Shown piece by piece: positions 35,048-43,474 of a DNA stretch of 64,000 nucleotides. Under the pieces are notes generated by a model. The model was given only the letters and a program-made list of their open reading frames with translations, was not told the origin of the DNA and did not search any database. The translations under genes and the position numbers were made by a program. The stretch's first letter is position 1. Each line of letters opens with the position of its first letter. Source of the stretch: JACJVV01 sp964581515 (GTDB lineage: Archaea > Nanobdellota > Nanobdellia > Woesearchaeales > JACJVV01). Location: assembly GCA_964581515.1 (NCBI GenBank), contig CAZOOV010000003.1, forward strand, positions 62,001-126,000, given 5' to 3'.

Positions 35048-36425
35048 TTACTTAGTTGCAGGACTTGGATATGGGGATGAGGGAAAAGGAACAATAGTTG
35101 ACTTCTTGGTTAGGCAATTGGGGATTAAGAATGTAGTAAGGTATAATGGTGGATGTCAAGCTGCGCATCATGTTGTAAATGATGGTACTGTACATTGTTA
35201 CAGTCAATTTACTTCGGGTTCTTTTGTCGATGGAGTTGAGAGTTATCTATCCAAACATATGATTGTAGATCCTTTGACTCTAAAAGTTGAAGAGGAAGTT
35301 CTTCGCAGAAAAGGAGTTGATGAGACATATTCTAGAATGACTATCTCTCCTGATTGCTTACTTACAACACCTATGCAGAGATTTCTTGGTCAGATGCAGG
35401 AACTTTCTAGAGGTGAAGATAGACATGGTAGTTGTGGTATGGGAGTTGGAGCTACAGTCTATGATGCAAAAGCATGGGGAGACAAGTATCCTACTGCAGG
35501 TGATTTGCTGAAACCAGAAGTGTTGAGGAAAAAACTTGATTTTATCTGGCGCGTGAAAGTTGATCAAGGTGAACAAATAGTTGATGAAGAGCCTGATAAT
35601 CAGGAGCTTGATGATAGGTTAGGGATGTTCAAGGATCCTGGTTATGTTGATAAGCTTATGGATTGGTATTCTTCTTTTGTCTCTGAGAGCGGAGTTAAGA
35701 TTGAGAAGGTTGAGCCAAAAGGGCAATGCGTATATGAAGGTGCACAAGGAGTGCTTCTTGATCATAAATATGGATTTTGGCCACATGTAACAAAAACTGA
35801 TATTACTTATAATAATGCTGAGGAACTATGTAGTAATTTAAGTGAGGATTATGGTGATAGTCTAGATAATAATTCTGATTTTACATATAAGATAGGTGTA
35901 CTTCGTGCTTATTCTACACGTCACGGTGCAGGACCTTTTGTTACAGAGGACGACGATCTTGGTAGAAGGATACCTGATTATCATAATCAGACAAATCCTT
36001 GGCAGGGAAAGATGAGGGTTGGATGGTTTGATATGGTTGCTGCAAAGTATTCTTTAGATGTTATAGGGGGAGTTGATAGTATTGCACTTACATGTGTTGA
36101 TAGGCTTGAGAATGTTGATGATATGAAGATCTGTGAGGCTTACAGATATAATGGTGATGAAGAGATAAGTGATTATTTTAATTATGATGAGTGTGAAGAT
36201 GGAAAAATAATTTTTGGTATCAAGAAAGCTGAAGATCCAACACATGAGCATCAGCAGAAGCTTGGTGAGTTGTTAGGAGATTGTGAGCCTATCTATAGTA
36301 ATTGGCGTGGGTGGGATTATGGTAAATATATAGGGTTTATTGCAAAGGAGCTCGAAACTCCTGTAAGTATCGTTAGTTTTGGAACTGAGGCTAAGGATAA
36401 GAAGATGATAAAGGGGTTAGGATAG
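35037..36425 (+). CDS. purA: Adenylosuccinate synthetase homolog
   Basis: The 462-residue protein carries adenylosuccinate synthetase signatures: GLGYGDEGKGTIVDF at the start, with the catalytic Asp kept, RYNGGCQAAHHVV with the catalytic His kept, YEGAQGVLLDHKYGFWPHVT and RAYSTRHGAGPF. The family joins IMP and aspartate using GTP. I chose ATG 35037 (MANNYLVAGLG) over 35016 because homology begins there. It overlaps the pyruvate-kinase-like gene by 11 bases. Inserts (about 175-215 and 255-275) and the signalling operon argue it may be a specialised paralog, not the housekeeping PurA; the Asp also differs from PurZ enzymes, where I recall Ser. Confidence 0.85.
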   Translation: MANNYLVAGLGYGDEGKGTIVDFLVRQLGIKNVVRYNGGCQAAHHVVNDGTVHCYSQFTSGSFVDGVESYLSKHMIVDPLTLKVEEEVLRRKGVDETYSRMTISPDCLLTTPMQRFLGQMQELSRGEDRHGSCGMGVGATVYDAKAWGDKYPTAGDLLKPEVLRKKLDFIWRVKVDQGEQIVDEEPDNQELDDRLGMFKDPGYVDKLMDWYSSFVSESGVKIEKVEPKGQCVYEGAQGVLLDHKYGFWPHVTKTDITYNNAEELCSNLSEDYGDSLDNNSDFTYKIGVLRAYSTRHGAGPFVTEDDDLGRRIPDYHNQTNPWQGKMRVGWFDMVAAKYSLDVIGGVDSIALTCVDRLENVDDMKICEAYRYNGDEEISDYFNYDECEDGKIIFGIKKAEDPTHEHQQKLGELLGDCEPIYSNWRGWDYGKYIGFIAKELETPVSIVSFGTEAKDKKMIKGLG

Positions 36426-36486
36426 CTATATTTGACGAATTAAAAGCATAATCTTTATAAAAAGATGTGAGTTCATTTTAATCTAC

Positions 36487-36596
36487 GCGCTGATGGTTGA
36501 GTGGTACAATATGGCCTTGCCATTCAGGAAATTGATGATTTTCGAATTTTCCTGCGTAAAGAGGCTGTGGCCTGGGTTCAATTCCCAGTCAGCGCA
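36487..36596 (+). tRNA. tRNA-Gly(GCC) with anticodon-loop intron
   Basis: The acceptor strands GCGCTGA and TCAGCGC pair fully, the T-arm is CTGGG-TTCAATT-CCCAG, and the anticodon stem TGGCC/GGCTG encloses a loop TTGCCA-A with anticodon GCC. About 39 bases interrupt the loop after position 37, the canonical archaeal intron site; they form their own CAGGAAA/TTTCCTG hairpin. TTTATAAAAAG at about 36455-36465 is a plausible promoter. The precise splice sites were not confirmed as a bulge-helix-bulge. Confidence 0.9.
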
Positions 36597-36630
36597 TTTG
36601 TTTTTTTATTTTCTTATTAGAATTATGCTT

Positions 36631-37749
36631 TTAAGAGGGCAATAAGAAAGGATCTTCTTTGTCGTATACTACATTGTATGTTATTGGATTAGCATTACTG
36701 TTTCTTTTTGGAACAAGAGATTGATTTTCTACTATTAGCCATGGTTTTTGGCTTTGGAGTTCTCTTATTTCTCCTTCCCAAGTCTTGCTTTCATCAGTTG
36801 TTTGATAATCTACTCTTAATACAGCAACATTTTGTCCATAGATGAAATTTTTATTGAAATTATTATGCATAGAACGAGCAATAGTCATATGTGCAGTAGG
36901 CATTTTGACAAGAACATATTTAGATACAAAATCAGGTGTTATTAATGATAATGTTCTTGATTCTTGGTTTTGGACGTAGACTGCAAATGGGTCTTTTGTG
37001 AATGTTGTAAGATATTCTGCTGCTTGTGCTGCTGCTATACTTCTATTTCCGCCAAGCCTTGGGAAACCATATCTCTCAAGAAGTTTCTTTCCTAATTCTT
37101 GTCTTATATCTCTGTCAAGCTCGCTTAGTCTTGCTGTTATGTAACCTGTTCTTTTTGCAAGTGCTCTCTTTGCATCATGTTTTGACCAATCCACTTTTAC
37201 CATATAATGTGTTAGTGCATATCTTAGTTCCTTTGTTTTTGAGTCTGCTTGGATAAGCAATGCGCTGTCTTCTTCGCTTAATGTCATCACTGCTTTTTCA
37301 AATCTGCTGAGTGTTTCATCTTCAAAATATGTACAATTGATATCAAAATCTTCAAGAAATGATGGATTGTCAAATTTATTTTGGACAAGTGTCTCTTTGT
37401 TGACTTTGAATTGATTTTCAAAAAGGATGTATTCCATATCTTGTTCAGAAAGAGAGCCTGCAGTAAATAATATGAATCCATCATGATGGAGCCCCATCTT
37501 CTTTTCTGGTTTGTCATCACCCATTGATCTTGGCCTGAGACTTCGTGTAGGAACAAATGGATATTTTCTATGTGCAGATCTATATTTTCGCCAAGAGCCA
37601 ACAAGCATATGATTAATCAGCATATTTGTTAATTGATCTCTCTTATTATAGAATTCTTTATGTGGAAAAAGATCTTCTAAATCTGCTTCTGAAATTTTTG
37701 TTTCTGATGTTATCTGTTCAATATCTTCTTCATTACTCATTTCATCCAT
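36631..37749 (-). CDS. Hypothetical protein (372 aa)
   Basis: A soluble 372-residue protein with an acidic N-terminus, a His-containing KMGLHHDGFILFTAG segment, a helical middle (AKRALAKRTGYITARLSELDRDIRQELGKKLLERYG, given here only by position about 210-245) and a beta-rich C-terminal third ending near LIVENQSLVPK. I recognise no family or catalytic set. It lies downstream of tRNA-Gly on the opposite strand, as a single transcription unit. The product may be specific to this lineage. Confidence 0.7.
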   Translation of the reverse strand: MDEMSNEEDIEQITSETKISEADLEDLFPHKEFYNKRDQLTNMLINHMLVGSWRKYRSAHRKYPFVPTRSLRPRSMGDDKPEKKMGLHHDGFILFTAGSLSEQDMEYILFENQFKVNKETLVQNKFDNPSFLEDFDINCTYFEDETLSRFEKAVMTLSEEDSALLIQADSKTKELRYALTHYMVKVDWSKHDAKRALAKRTGYITARLSELDRDIRQELGKKLLERYGFPRLGGNRSIAAAQAAEYLTTFTKDPFAVYVQNQESRTLSLITPDFVSKYVLVKMPTAHMTIARSMHNNFNKNFIYGQNVAVLRVDYQTTDESKTWEGEIRELQSQKPWLIVENQSLVPKRNSNANPITYNVVYDKEDPFLLPS

Positions 37750-37894
37750 AAATTATGAAGTCATTTGTGCATATTTAAACATTTGGTAGTATTTTCGTAA
37801 TATTCTTGATGATTTTTTTAATCCTATTTGTTTATGCTAATCATTATTCTCTGGAATAGATATATTTTTAATTGTTTATAATCTATATGTGCAT

Positions 37895-38938
37895 ATGGCA
37901 GTGATGGCTCTTGAAGAAAGGCCTTTGCATGATTATTATCCTGTGCAATGCGAGGGTGTATGGTATCAGCAAAGAACGCATAGCGTCAAATCATTCGGTT
38001 TTAATTCTTTTATCCCAAAACTTAATGGGTTCTCTCTTGATGATCTCAGACAACTACCTGGATTTCATTACTCTTACTCTATAGAAAGTCCTTCTTCTGG
38101 ACATGGCTCAAGACAATATCTATTGACATCAAGTAATGATATCATGGATGATTCTTATGGGAATCTGATTCCTACCTTTTTCAAGGGAAAAGTAGGAGAG
38201 CAGATAATGAGGATAATACTTATGGAATTTCTCAGAAGAACGCATAATTCTCTTGAGATAGATAATTTCTCTTTTTTGAAGAAGGATAATTCACCTGATA
38301 GCAAGACAGATGTTGTTGCTGAATCAAAGAATTATCTTGCAGTTTTTGATTCGAGATATAATGTTGTTATCTTCTCAAAAGATGATCTTTCCAGTCCTTT
38401 GAGTGAGTTTGATGGTATAATGCAGTATGAAGTAGGTGTTGAAGACCGAAATAAAGGTTTGCTTATCTGTGAGGCAAAGACGCAAGGTCTTGGCAATTAT
38501 TCCAAGGTAATAAGCGCTGAGGGTACAGCAAGAGTAGAAAAGATGTTGATAAGACCTTTCAGAGAACTTTATCCTAATCATTCATTGGATTTTCTTCTTA
38601 TGGGTTCAAAGCCTTATCTTTTTGATCCTGTATCTGAAAGAAGACTCCGATCCAATCTTATCCGTCTTAACGAACTTCTTAATGAGAATGAGATGGGCAT
38701 GATTCCTTTCTATTTTGTAGATACTAAAGCAAAGATGGATGAAGTTGCTGAAAGCATGGTAAATATGCATAAAGCAATCGGCAAGAAGAAAGTAATGCTT
38801 GATGAGATGTTCACTTCTGAGCAGGATAGGATATGGTTTGAGAATCATGATTTTCTGTATATGATCAAAGGAAGGAGATTTGAGAAGATACTTCAGAAAT
38901 CCAATGGGGTGTATAGGTTGGTCTATAGCCTTAAGTGA
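37895..38938 (+). CDS. PD-(D/E)xK-like hypothetical protein
   Basis: A 347-residue protein whose middle has a nuclease-fold look: a helix KVGEQIMRIILMEFLRR, then SPLSEFDGIMQYEVGVEDRNKGLLICEAKT, where D and E-x-K are spaced as in PD-(D/E)xK enzymes. The remainder is not recognised. The frame opens at GTG 37889, but ATG 37895 lies at leaderless distance from TTTATAATC, so I use it. It faces two minus-strand genes of which one also looks nuclease-like. Single-gene unit; no partner visible. Confidence 0.65.
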   Translation: MAVMALEERPLHDYYPVQCEGVWYQQRTHSVKSFGFNSFIPKLNGFSLDDLRQLPGFHYSYSIESPSSGHGSRQYLLTSSNDIMDDSYGNLIPTFFKGKVGEQIMRIILMEFLRRTHNSLEIDNFSFLKKDNSPDSKTDVVAESKNYLAVFDSRYNVVIFSKDDLSSPLSEFDGIMQYEVGVEDRNKGLLICEAKTQGLGNYSKVISAEGTARVEKMLIRPFRELYPNHSLDFLLMGSKPYLFDPVSERRLRSNLIRLNELLNENEMGMIPFYFVDTKAKMDEVAESMVNMHKAIGKKKVMLDEMFTSEQDRIWFENHDFLYMIKGRRFEKILQKSNGVYRLVYSLK

Positions 38939-38959
38939 ACTTATAATAGAATTATTTAT

Positions 38960-39490
38960 TTATGCTCTTAACTGGAAGTGTTGATTTCTTATGTTGTCAA
39001 ATGTTGCATAAAGTTCTTTTACTTTTTCTGGACTTTTTGAACTACTGATATCTATAAGAAAACCACCTCCTGTAATTATTGGTGTTTTACTCATATCATG
39101 TTGAGGTTCGTACCAAAGCATAGTTGGTTTGTTTTTTATTTCTATAAGTGTATGATGTGATGTAAGCCTTTCTTCAGTCGGATAGAATGTTGTAGTAGGA
39201 AGAGCAAGATGAGGTTCAGGGATTTTTCCATAACCATAAATCTCTAATTCAAATCGTGATACATATTTGCTTATGTCTGGTGCAAGAAGATATTGTCTTG
39301 TACTATCAATGGAATTTACTTGACATCTCATCCTTGTTACATCTTTTGTTGAGATTCCACATCTTCCTAATGCATCCTCAAGAGAATAAAGTGCTAATGT
39401 TTCAGAATCTTTAGGGAATTTCATTAAAGGATGCTGACTATCATATAGATATTTTTTGTACATTGCCCAAAGATTTGCTATTTGTCGCAT
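38960..39490 (-). CDS. Hypothetical protein (176 aa)
   Basis: A 176-residue soluble protein with a helical N-terminal third and beta-rich remainder containing HHTLIEIKNKPTMLWYEPQ and GGGFLIDISSSKSPEKVKELYATF. The EIK element recalls nuclease folds but no upstream Asp partner is obvious. No family recognised. It follows the convergent plus-strand gene by 21 bases. Confidence 0.65.
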   Translation of the reverse strand: MRQIANLWAMYKKYLYDSQHPLMKFPKDSETLALYSLEDALGRCGISTKDVTRMRCQVNSIDSTRQYLLAPDISKYVSRFELEIYGYGKIPEPHLALPTTTFYPTEERLTSHHTLIEIKNKPTMLWYEPQHDMSKTPIITGGGFLIDISSSKSPEKVKELYATFDNIRNQHFQLRA

Positions 39491-39566
39491 ATATGAGAAT
39501 TCATTGATAGGATATTTAAAGATTCGTGTAATCTAATATATATTATTTATATTATTGCAGTTTTAT

Positions 39567-40052
39567 TTATTGTGGTTTAGGTGTCTGTGGTCCTTTGTAT
39601 TTTTCCCATGCTACATCGTATTCTTGTGGAAACTGCGTGTTTATCCTGAATACATGGAACTTTAATTGGACTATATCTCTTTTTCTCAATTGGTTTGGTG
39701 ATAATGGGCTTTGTCCTGTCTTTATCTCCACCCAGTTGAATGAATCTGGTGTAATCTTATCTCTTTCATAGTCTCTTAATGAAACAGTAAGATAATCAAA
39801 GACAAAAGAAGGTGATTTCTCATCCTTATTAGATGGTTGACATATGGTTCTTACCTCCTGTGTAATCTCATGTGGAAGAACAACTCTTTTCCTATCCCAC
39901 CCATATCTAAATGTAAGAATATTATTTGGTGTTAATGTATTGTAGATCTCTTCGAGATGTGTATAGCCAAATTGTCTTGTACTACAGAAATGCTCAAATA
40001 CAAGCTCTCCAAGATCGCCTCGAAGGCGTTTGCTGTTTTTGACTGTTGCCAT
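39567..40052 (-). CDS. Restriction-endonuclease-like fold protein (161 aa)
   Basis: The 161-residue protein has LRGDLGELVFEHFCSTRQFG as a start helix, then FVFDYLTVSL and FNWVEIKTGQSPLSPNQ, giving the E-x8-D-x(n)-E-x-K layout of PD-(D/E)xK nucleases; KTGxSxLSxNQ is a common end of resolvase- or VRR-like versions. A Pro-rich tail ends the protein. It is short for a recognition-competent enzyme and may act in repair or defence. Neighbouring gene (176 aa) on the same strand may be a partner. Confidence 0.72.
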   Translation of the reverse strand: MATVKNSKRLRGDLGELVFEHFCSTRQFGYTHLEEIYNTLTPNNILTFRYGWDRKRVVLPHEITQEVRTICQPSNKDEKSPSFVFDYLTVSLRDYERDKITPDSFNWVEIKTGQSPLSPNQLRKRDIVQLKFHVFRINTQFPQEYDVAWEKYKGPQTPKPQ

Positions 40053-40183
40053 TGTTTATGGTGGTTTAGAATGGAAATTTCTTTATAAATATTTGTTCTG
40101 TTATCACTGTCAAATAGTGTTGTTTCGTAATGTTTTTAAATGCTTTAATAAGTACATTCTCATCGGTTTTAGGGTGGTAAAAT

Positions 40184-40924
40184 ATGATGAAAAAGAATAC
40201 TGTTTATGCGATTACTGCAGGAGCGATGGTGGCTACTATGGTTGCTGTTGCTGGATATGTAAGAATAGCTCATTGGGATAAACTTAAGACAACTGGCAGG
40301 ACAATAGACAAACTTGTCTATGTTGGTGACAGAGCACTTCCTGTTGTTGATGAATGTGTTGATACATTAACTGGAGTTAATGATACATTACAAAGGCAAT
40401 ATGATAAGATGGGTCCTTCTGTTCAAGCATTTGTTGATAATCCTGAAAGTCTTGTGAAAGCTGTTGATAAGACATCTGAAGCAACAACATCTGGTGTTTA
40501 TTCTTTGGGCGATAAGCTTAAGGGAAGACTTCTTAATTCTAAATATGGTTCTAAAATGGATACTAATAAAGTCAATGGTATTGCAGGTAAACTTACTTCT
40601 GCTCTTGCAGGCAAGGTTGAAGAGAAAGCTGAAGAAGCAAAAGAAGTTGCTCCTGAAAAGATTTCAGATGCTTATAAGAAAACTGGCGAGGGTCTAGTAT
40701 ATACTGCTGATAAGCTTGAAGAAATCGATGGGCAGATAGCAGTGTTATCTGACAAATATTCTATTGTCAAAGGAAAACTTCAGGATATTGTTTTTGAAGA
40801 TGTTCTTCCTTGGGGCGTTCTTGGTGCAGCAGAACTCCCATTTGTGACTATGCTCCTAGGTTATGGTATTGGTGTATTCCAGCATAGGAAAAAAGAAGAA
40901 GAATTAATAGTTGAGGAGCAGTGA
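40184..40924 (+). CDS. Membrane protein with helical central region
   Basis: A 246-residue protein with an N-terminal hydrophobic segment (VYAITAGAMVATMVAVAGYV, about 7-26), a long amphipathic helical middle including KVEEKAEEAKEVAPEK, and a second hydrophobic segment (VLGAAELPFVTMLLGYGIGV, about 213-232) before a basic-acidic tail. It would span the membrane twice with a large loop. AGGGTGGT precedes the start. The next gene starts five bases after its stop, so they form an operon. No family recognised. Confidence 0.75.
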   Translation: MMKKNTVYAITAGAMVATMVAVAGYVRIAHWDKLKTTGRTIDKLVYVGDRALPVVDECVDTLTGVNDTLQRQYDKMGPSVQAFVDNPESLVKAVDKTSEATTSGVYSLGDKLKGRLLNSKYGSKMDTNKVNGIAGKLTSALAGKVEEKAEEAKEVAPEKISDAYKKTGEGLVYTADKLEEIDGQIAVLSDKYSIVKGKLQDIVFEDVLPWGVLGAAELPFVTMLLGYGIGVFQHRKKEEELIVEEQ

Positions 40925-40929
40925 TATAA

Positions 40930-41364
40930 ATGGCAGATTTAGAGATGACTTTATACAGGGCACATTGTGAAGCAGATGGACAGTCTAATTTTCAACCTAC
41001 TTCAAATCCATCAGATGATGTTAAAAAAAGGATTGGACAAGCAATAGAGACAGTCAGGAAATATATGGGGTATTCTTTTGGGTTGCATAATGCTGGCACA
41101 GAGGGTTTTTTGGAATCAGAAGACCAGGCAAAGGGATTGATTGCGTATCTTAAGGATACAATGGAAGGTGTTGATGATTCAATTGATATTGTGAAATGCA
41201 TGCATGGCAGGATTGTATTTGACAGGAAGATTGTTTTTTCTGGAAGGGATAGGGGACAAATTGATGAATTGATTGCTGCAGTAAAGAAAGCGAAGTATGA
41301 AGGCAAAGAGAAAGTGCCTGATTATCAATTGAAGAGAAGCTTTCAGTCTGATAGATTCTGGTGA
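40930..41364 (+). CDS. Hypothetical protein (144 aa)
   Basis: A 144-residue soluble alpha/beta protein (VKKRIGQAIETVRKYMGYSFG, GLIAYLKDTMEGVDDSIDIV, GRIVFDRKIVFSGRDRGQIDELIAAVKKA). Translation start is supported by GAGGAG within the end of the previous gene. It is not recognised; its position right after the two-helix membrane protein makes a cytoplasmic partner likely. Confidence 0.7.
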   Translation: MADLEMTLYRAHCEADGQSNFQPTSNPSDDVKKRIGQAIETVRKYMGYSFGLHNAGTEGFLESEDQAKGLIAYLKDTMEGVDDSIDIVKCMHGRIVFDRKIVFSGRDRGQIDELIAAVKKAKYEGKEKVPDYQLKRSFQSDRFW

Positions 41365-41392
41365 ATTTTTTTATTTTTATTCTTTAGTTTTA

Positions 41393-41851
41393 TTATTCTG
41401 GAAATAATTGGCTTATGTCATAACTTGGAGTATCATGACTTGGAACTTTTATTAAATCTATTTTATAATGCCAACAGCTGTTATAATCAGTGTCATCACA
41501 ACCTTCATAGTCACCTCCATTGTCACCTATGAATATCGCATGTTCTTTTTTTATCTGGAAGTCTTCAAGAATTAAATCAAGCCTTTTTACTCTGTCTGGC
41601 CCCCAATACGTTATATGTTCATTACCACCATAACATCTGTCAATATATTTTGCTATCTCAAAAGTCCTTGTCAATGACTCTATGCTTGGCATATAAGTAT
41701 CTGTTGATATTGCTGTATGCTTTCCTGTCCTTTTTAATCTTTGTAGAAGATCTATAGCTCCATCTCTTAATCTGATGTTGTGCTGATGTTTGATGAAAAG
41801 GGTTCCTGCAAGATCGAATATTACAAGTTTTTTATTTGGTGTTATTATCAT
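41393..41851 (-). CDS. HAD-superfamily hydrolase-like protein
   Basis: A 152-residue HAD-fold protein with motif I DLAGT (about 13-17), motif II HTAISTDT and a motif IV-like IGDNGGDYEGCDD. In active phosphatases motif I is DxD, with the second Asp as acid/base; here it is Ala, so catalysis is probably changed (phosphonatase- or dehalogenase-like chemistry) or lost. Its length fits a cap-less HAD. It is a single gene convergent with the preceding operon. Confidence 0.78.
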   Translation of the reverse strand: MIITPNKKLVIFDLAGTLFIKHQHNIRLRDGAIDLLQRLKRTGKHTAISTDTYMPSIESLTRTFEIAKYIDRCYGGNEHITYWGPDRVKRLDLILEDFQIKKEHAIFIGDNGGDYEGCDDTDYNSCWHYKIDLIKVPSHDTPSYDISQLFPE

Positions 41852-41901
41852 ATTATTGAGAATATTATGGCATTGATAAATTTAATTGAGATAAGAAAAT
41901 A

Positions 41902-42080
41902 ATGGGCACGGTCAGATACGAGAAGCAAGCTTCTGGACCTAACCTTAGCTTTCTATGTTTTAATTGATTCAAGTTAATAAGAATGATAAGGATGGGCACG
42001 GTCAGACACGAGAAGCAAAGCTTCTGGGCCTGCCCTTAGCTATTTATGTTTTAATTGATTCAAATTAATAAGAATGATAA
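41902..42080. repeat. Two tandem ~90-bp copies of the tRNA-Val 3' end and flank
   Basis: Two units, about 41902-41992 and 41993-42080, each begin TGGGCACGGTCAGA, which is exactly the 3' end of the tRNA-Val gene that follows at 42083. Each continues with an AGAAG/CTTCT hairpin flanked by GGTC/GRCC and a near-identical AT-rich tail (TATGTTTTAATTGATTCAA and AATAAGAATGATAA) that also borders the tRNA. They are either degenerate tRNA copies or remnants of attachment sites. This accounts for the 487-bp gene-free stretch 41852-42338 together with the tRNA. Confidence 0.8.
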
Positions 42081-42082
42081 TA

Positions 42083-42197
42083 TGGGCACGGTCAGACTTG
42101 AACTGACGACCTTCTCGGTGTAAACGAGACGTTATCTATGGCATAGCCATAGGCACCGAAGCACCTGCTGACTGTGTAGCCACTAAACTACGCGCCC
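42083..42197 (-). tRNA. tRNA-Val(UAC) with ~43-base D-arm insertion
   Basis: Read on the minus strand: acceptor GGGCGCG/CGTGCCC, anticodon stem TCTCG/CGAGA with loop TTTACAC (anticodon TAC), variable AGGTC and T-arm GTCAG-TTCAAGT-CTGAC. Between the D-loop AGTGG and the AAC of the D-stem lie about 43 extra bases that form two hairpins (AGGTGC-TTCG-GTGCCT and CTATGGC-TAT-GCCATAG). Without them the length and the D-arm are normal, so the insert is probably a non-canonical intron; I could not define a clear bulge-helix-bulge. Confidence 0.82.
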
Positions 42198-42338
42198 ATT
42201 TATGTTAAAATCGAATTAATCTAAGATGTATTGGTTTCTTAAACAAAACGATTATATATTGGAATAAGCTGTTTATTTATAAAGATTATTCTTTAAAAGT
42301 CCGAAATGTTTATATTTATATGAATTTTGGTGTATTTG

Positions 42339-43403
42339 ATGAAAGAAACATATGAAGAATTATTGAATTCTTGTAGGACAAATCCAAAAAGTAAATGGAT
42401 TAAACCTAGAATTGAAGAGTTTTTAAGAAAAAATCCCTCAGTAACTGTTGCAAAAAAGCAACAACTTTTAGGTTTTATTGGGGATAAAGAGGATTTAGAT
42501 GAAAGTGTGGTTTCTCGAAGAGGTTTTTTGAAGAAATTAGCTGCAGGTATTGCAGGTGTTGGACTATTTGGTTCTAGTCAAGATGCACATGGGAGAACTG
42601 AGTTGGATAGATGGGAGAATAACAGTATTAGAGACTTTAAACATAAAGCTGGTTCTTTAATATTTGATTTAATAGATTTTGAAATTTCTGAAGATCCATC
42701 TAAAAAAGTAAAAGTAGATGCTGGCAATGCAAAAGTTAATGCTATGAAAATACTTTCAGAAACTCATGATAAATTGATTGCATCATTTGGAAAAGATATT
42801 ATAAAGAAATTAAAAGCAAATGAAATAAATAAAGAAGAATTAATTAATTTTATCTATAAAGATATTTTAGGAAAATATATTCCTAAGACTGCTAGTCCTT
42901 CTGGGAAAAGGTTGCCAATAACTTTTACTGAAGCTATGAAAGATAAAAGGTTGGATTGTGATACCTCTTCAATACTTTATGCAGCTATAGGAGAAGCATT
43001 GGGTTTAAAGACAAAAATACTTTGTTATTATACTCATGCAATTTGTATATGGGAATCAGAAGGTGAAAAACCTATTTACATTGAAGCGACATCAGGTAAA
43101 ATTTTATCTGATGCTGAACTTACTGAGTATGAATCTAAATTCAAAGGGAGTATAGAACCATTTAGTTTAAAGGATAGAAATAAAGTAAAAGCTTTTACTA
43201 TGTATACTACTGCTACAAATATCTCTGCTACCATAGATTTAGAAAATCCTAATTCAATTGATGTTAATGAATTATCAAAAGCAATTGATTTATTGGTTCG
43301 TTCTATTGAAATTTGGCCAAATAAAACTTTTAAGAAGCAACTTAAAGCTTATACTGAAGGGCTTGATGATATTAAATTAAGAGTATTAGAAAATCCATTT
43401 TAG
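42339..43403 (+). CDS. Tat-signal transglutaminase-like protein
   Basis: The 354-residue protein has about 55 soluble residues, then SRRGFLKKLAAGIAGVGLFG, a twin-arginine signal. The C-terminal half shows a transglutaminase/cysteine-peptidase-like triad: RLDCDTSSILYAAIGEALG (Cys), YTHAICIWES (His) and YIEATSGK (acidic). A helical tail with TPR-like AIDLLVRSIEIWPN ends it. Tat export suggests folding before secretion. ATG 42339 lies about 27 bases after TTTATATTTATA, so the mRNA is probably leaderless; upstream TTG/GTG codons are less likely. The long region before the RR pair is unusual for a Tat substrate. Confidence 0.8.
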   Translation: MKETYEELLNSCRTNPKSKWIKPRIEEFLRKNPSVTVAKKQQLLGFIGDKEDLDESVVSRRGFLKKLAAGIAGVGLFGSSQDAHGRTELDRWENNSIRDFKHKAGSLIFDLIDFEISEDPSKKVKVDAGNAKVNAMKILSETHDKLIASFGKDIIKKLKANEINKEELINFIYKDILGKYIPKTASPSGKRLPITFTEAMKDKRLDCDTSSILYAAIGEALGLKTKILCYYTHAICIWESEGEKPIYIEATSGKILSDAELTEYESKFKGSIEPFSLKDRNKVKAFTMYTTATNISATIDLENPNSIDVNELSKAIDLLVRSIEIWPNKTFKKQLKAYTEGLDDIKLRVLENPF

Positions 43404-43474
43404 ATAAATGGTCTTTTTCGTGAATTATATGATTTTTTGTGTTTTATTTTTCACTTATTTTTTTATTTTTCTTA

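Noticed and set aside
35037..36425. PurZ (2-aminoadenine) synthetase identity for the PurA homolog
   Set aside because: The active-site Asp in GDEGKG is present, whereas PurZ enzymes as I recall them replace it; other PurZ system genes are absent from the window.
41902..42080. Possible CRISPR-like repeat array
   Set aside because: Only two 90-bp units with no variable spacers; the units match the flank of the tRNA gene instead. No Cas genes are in the window.
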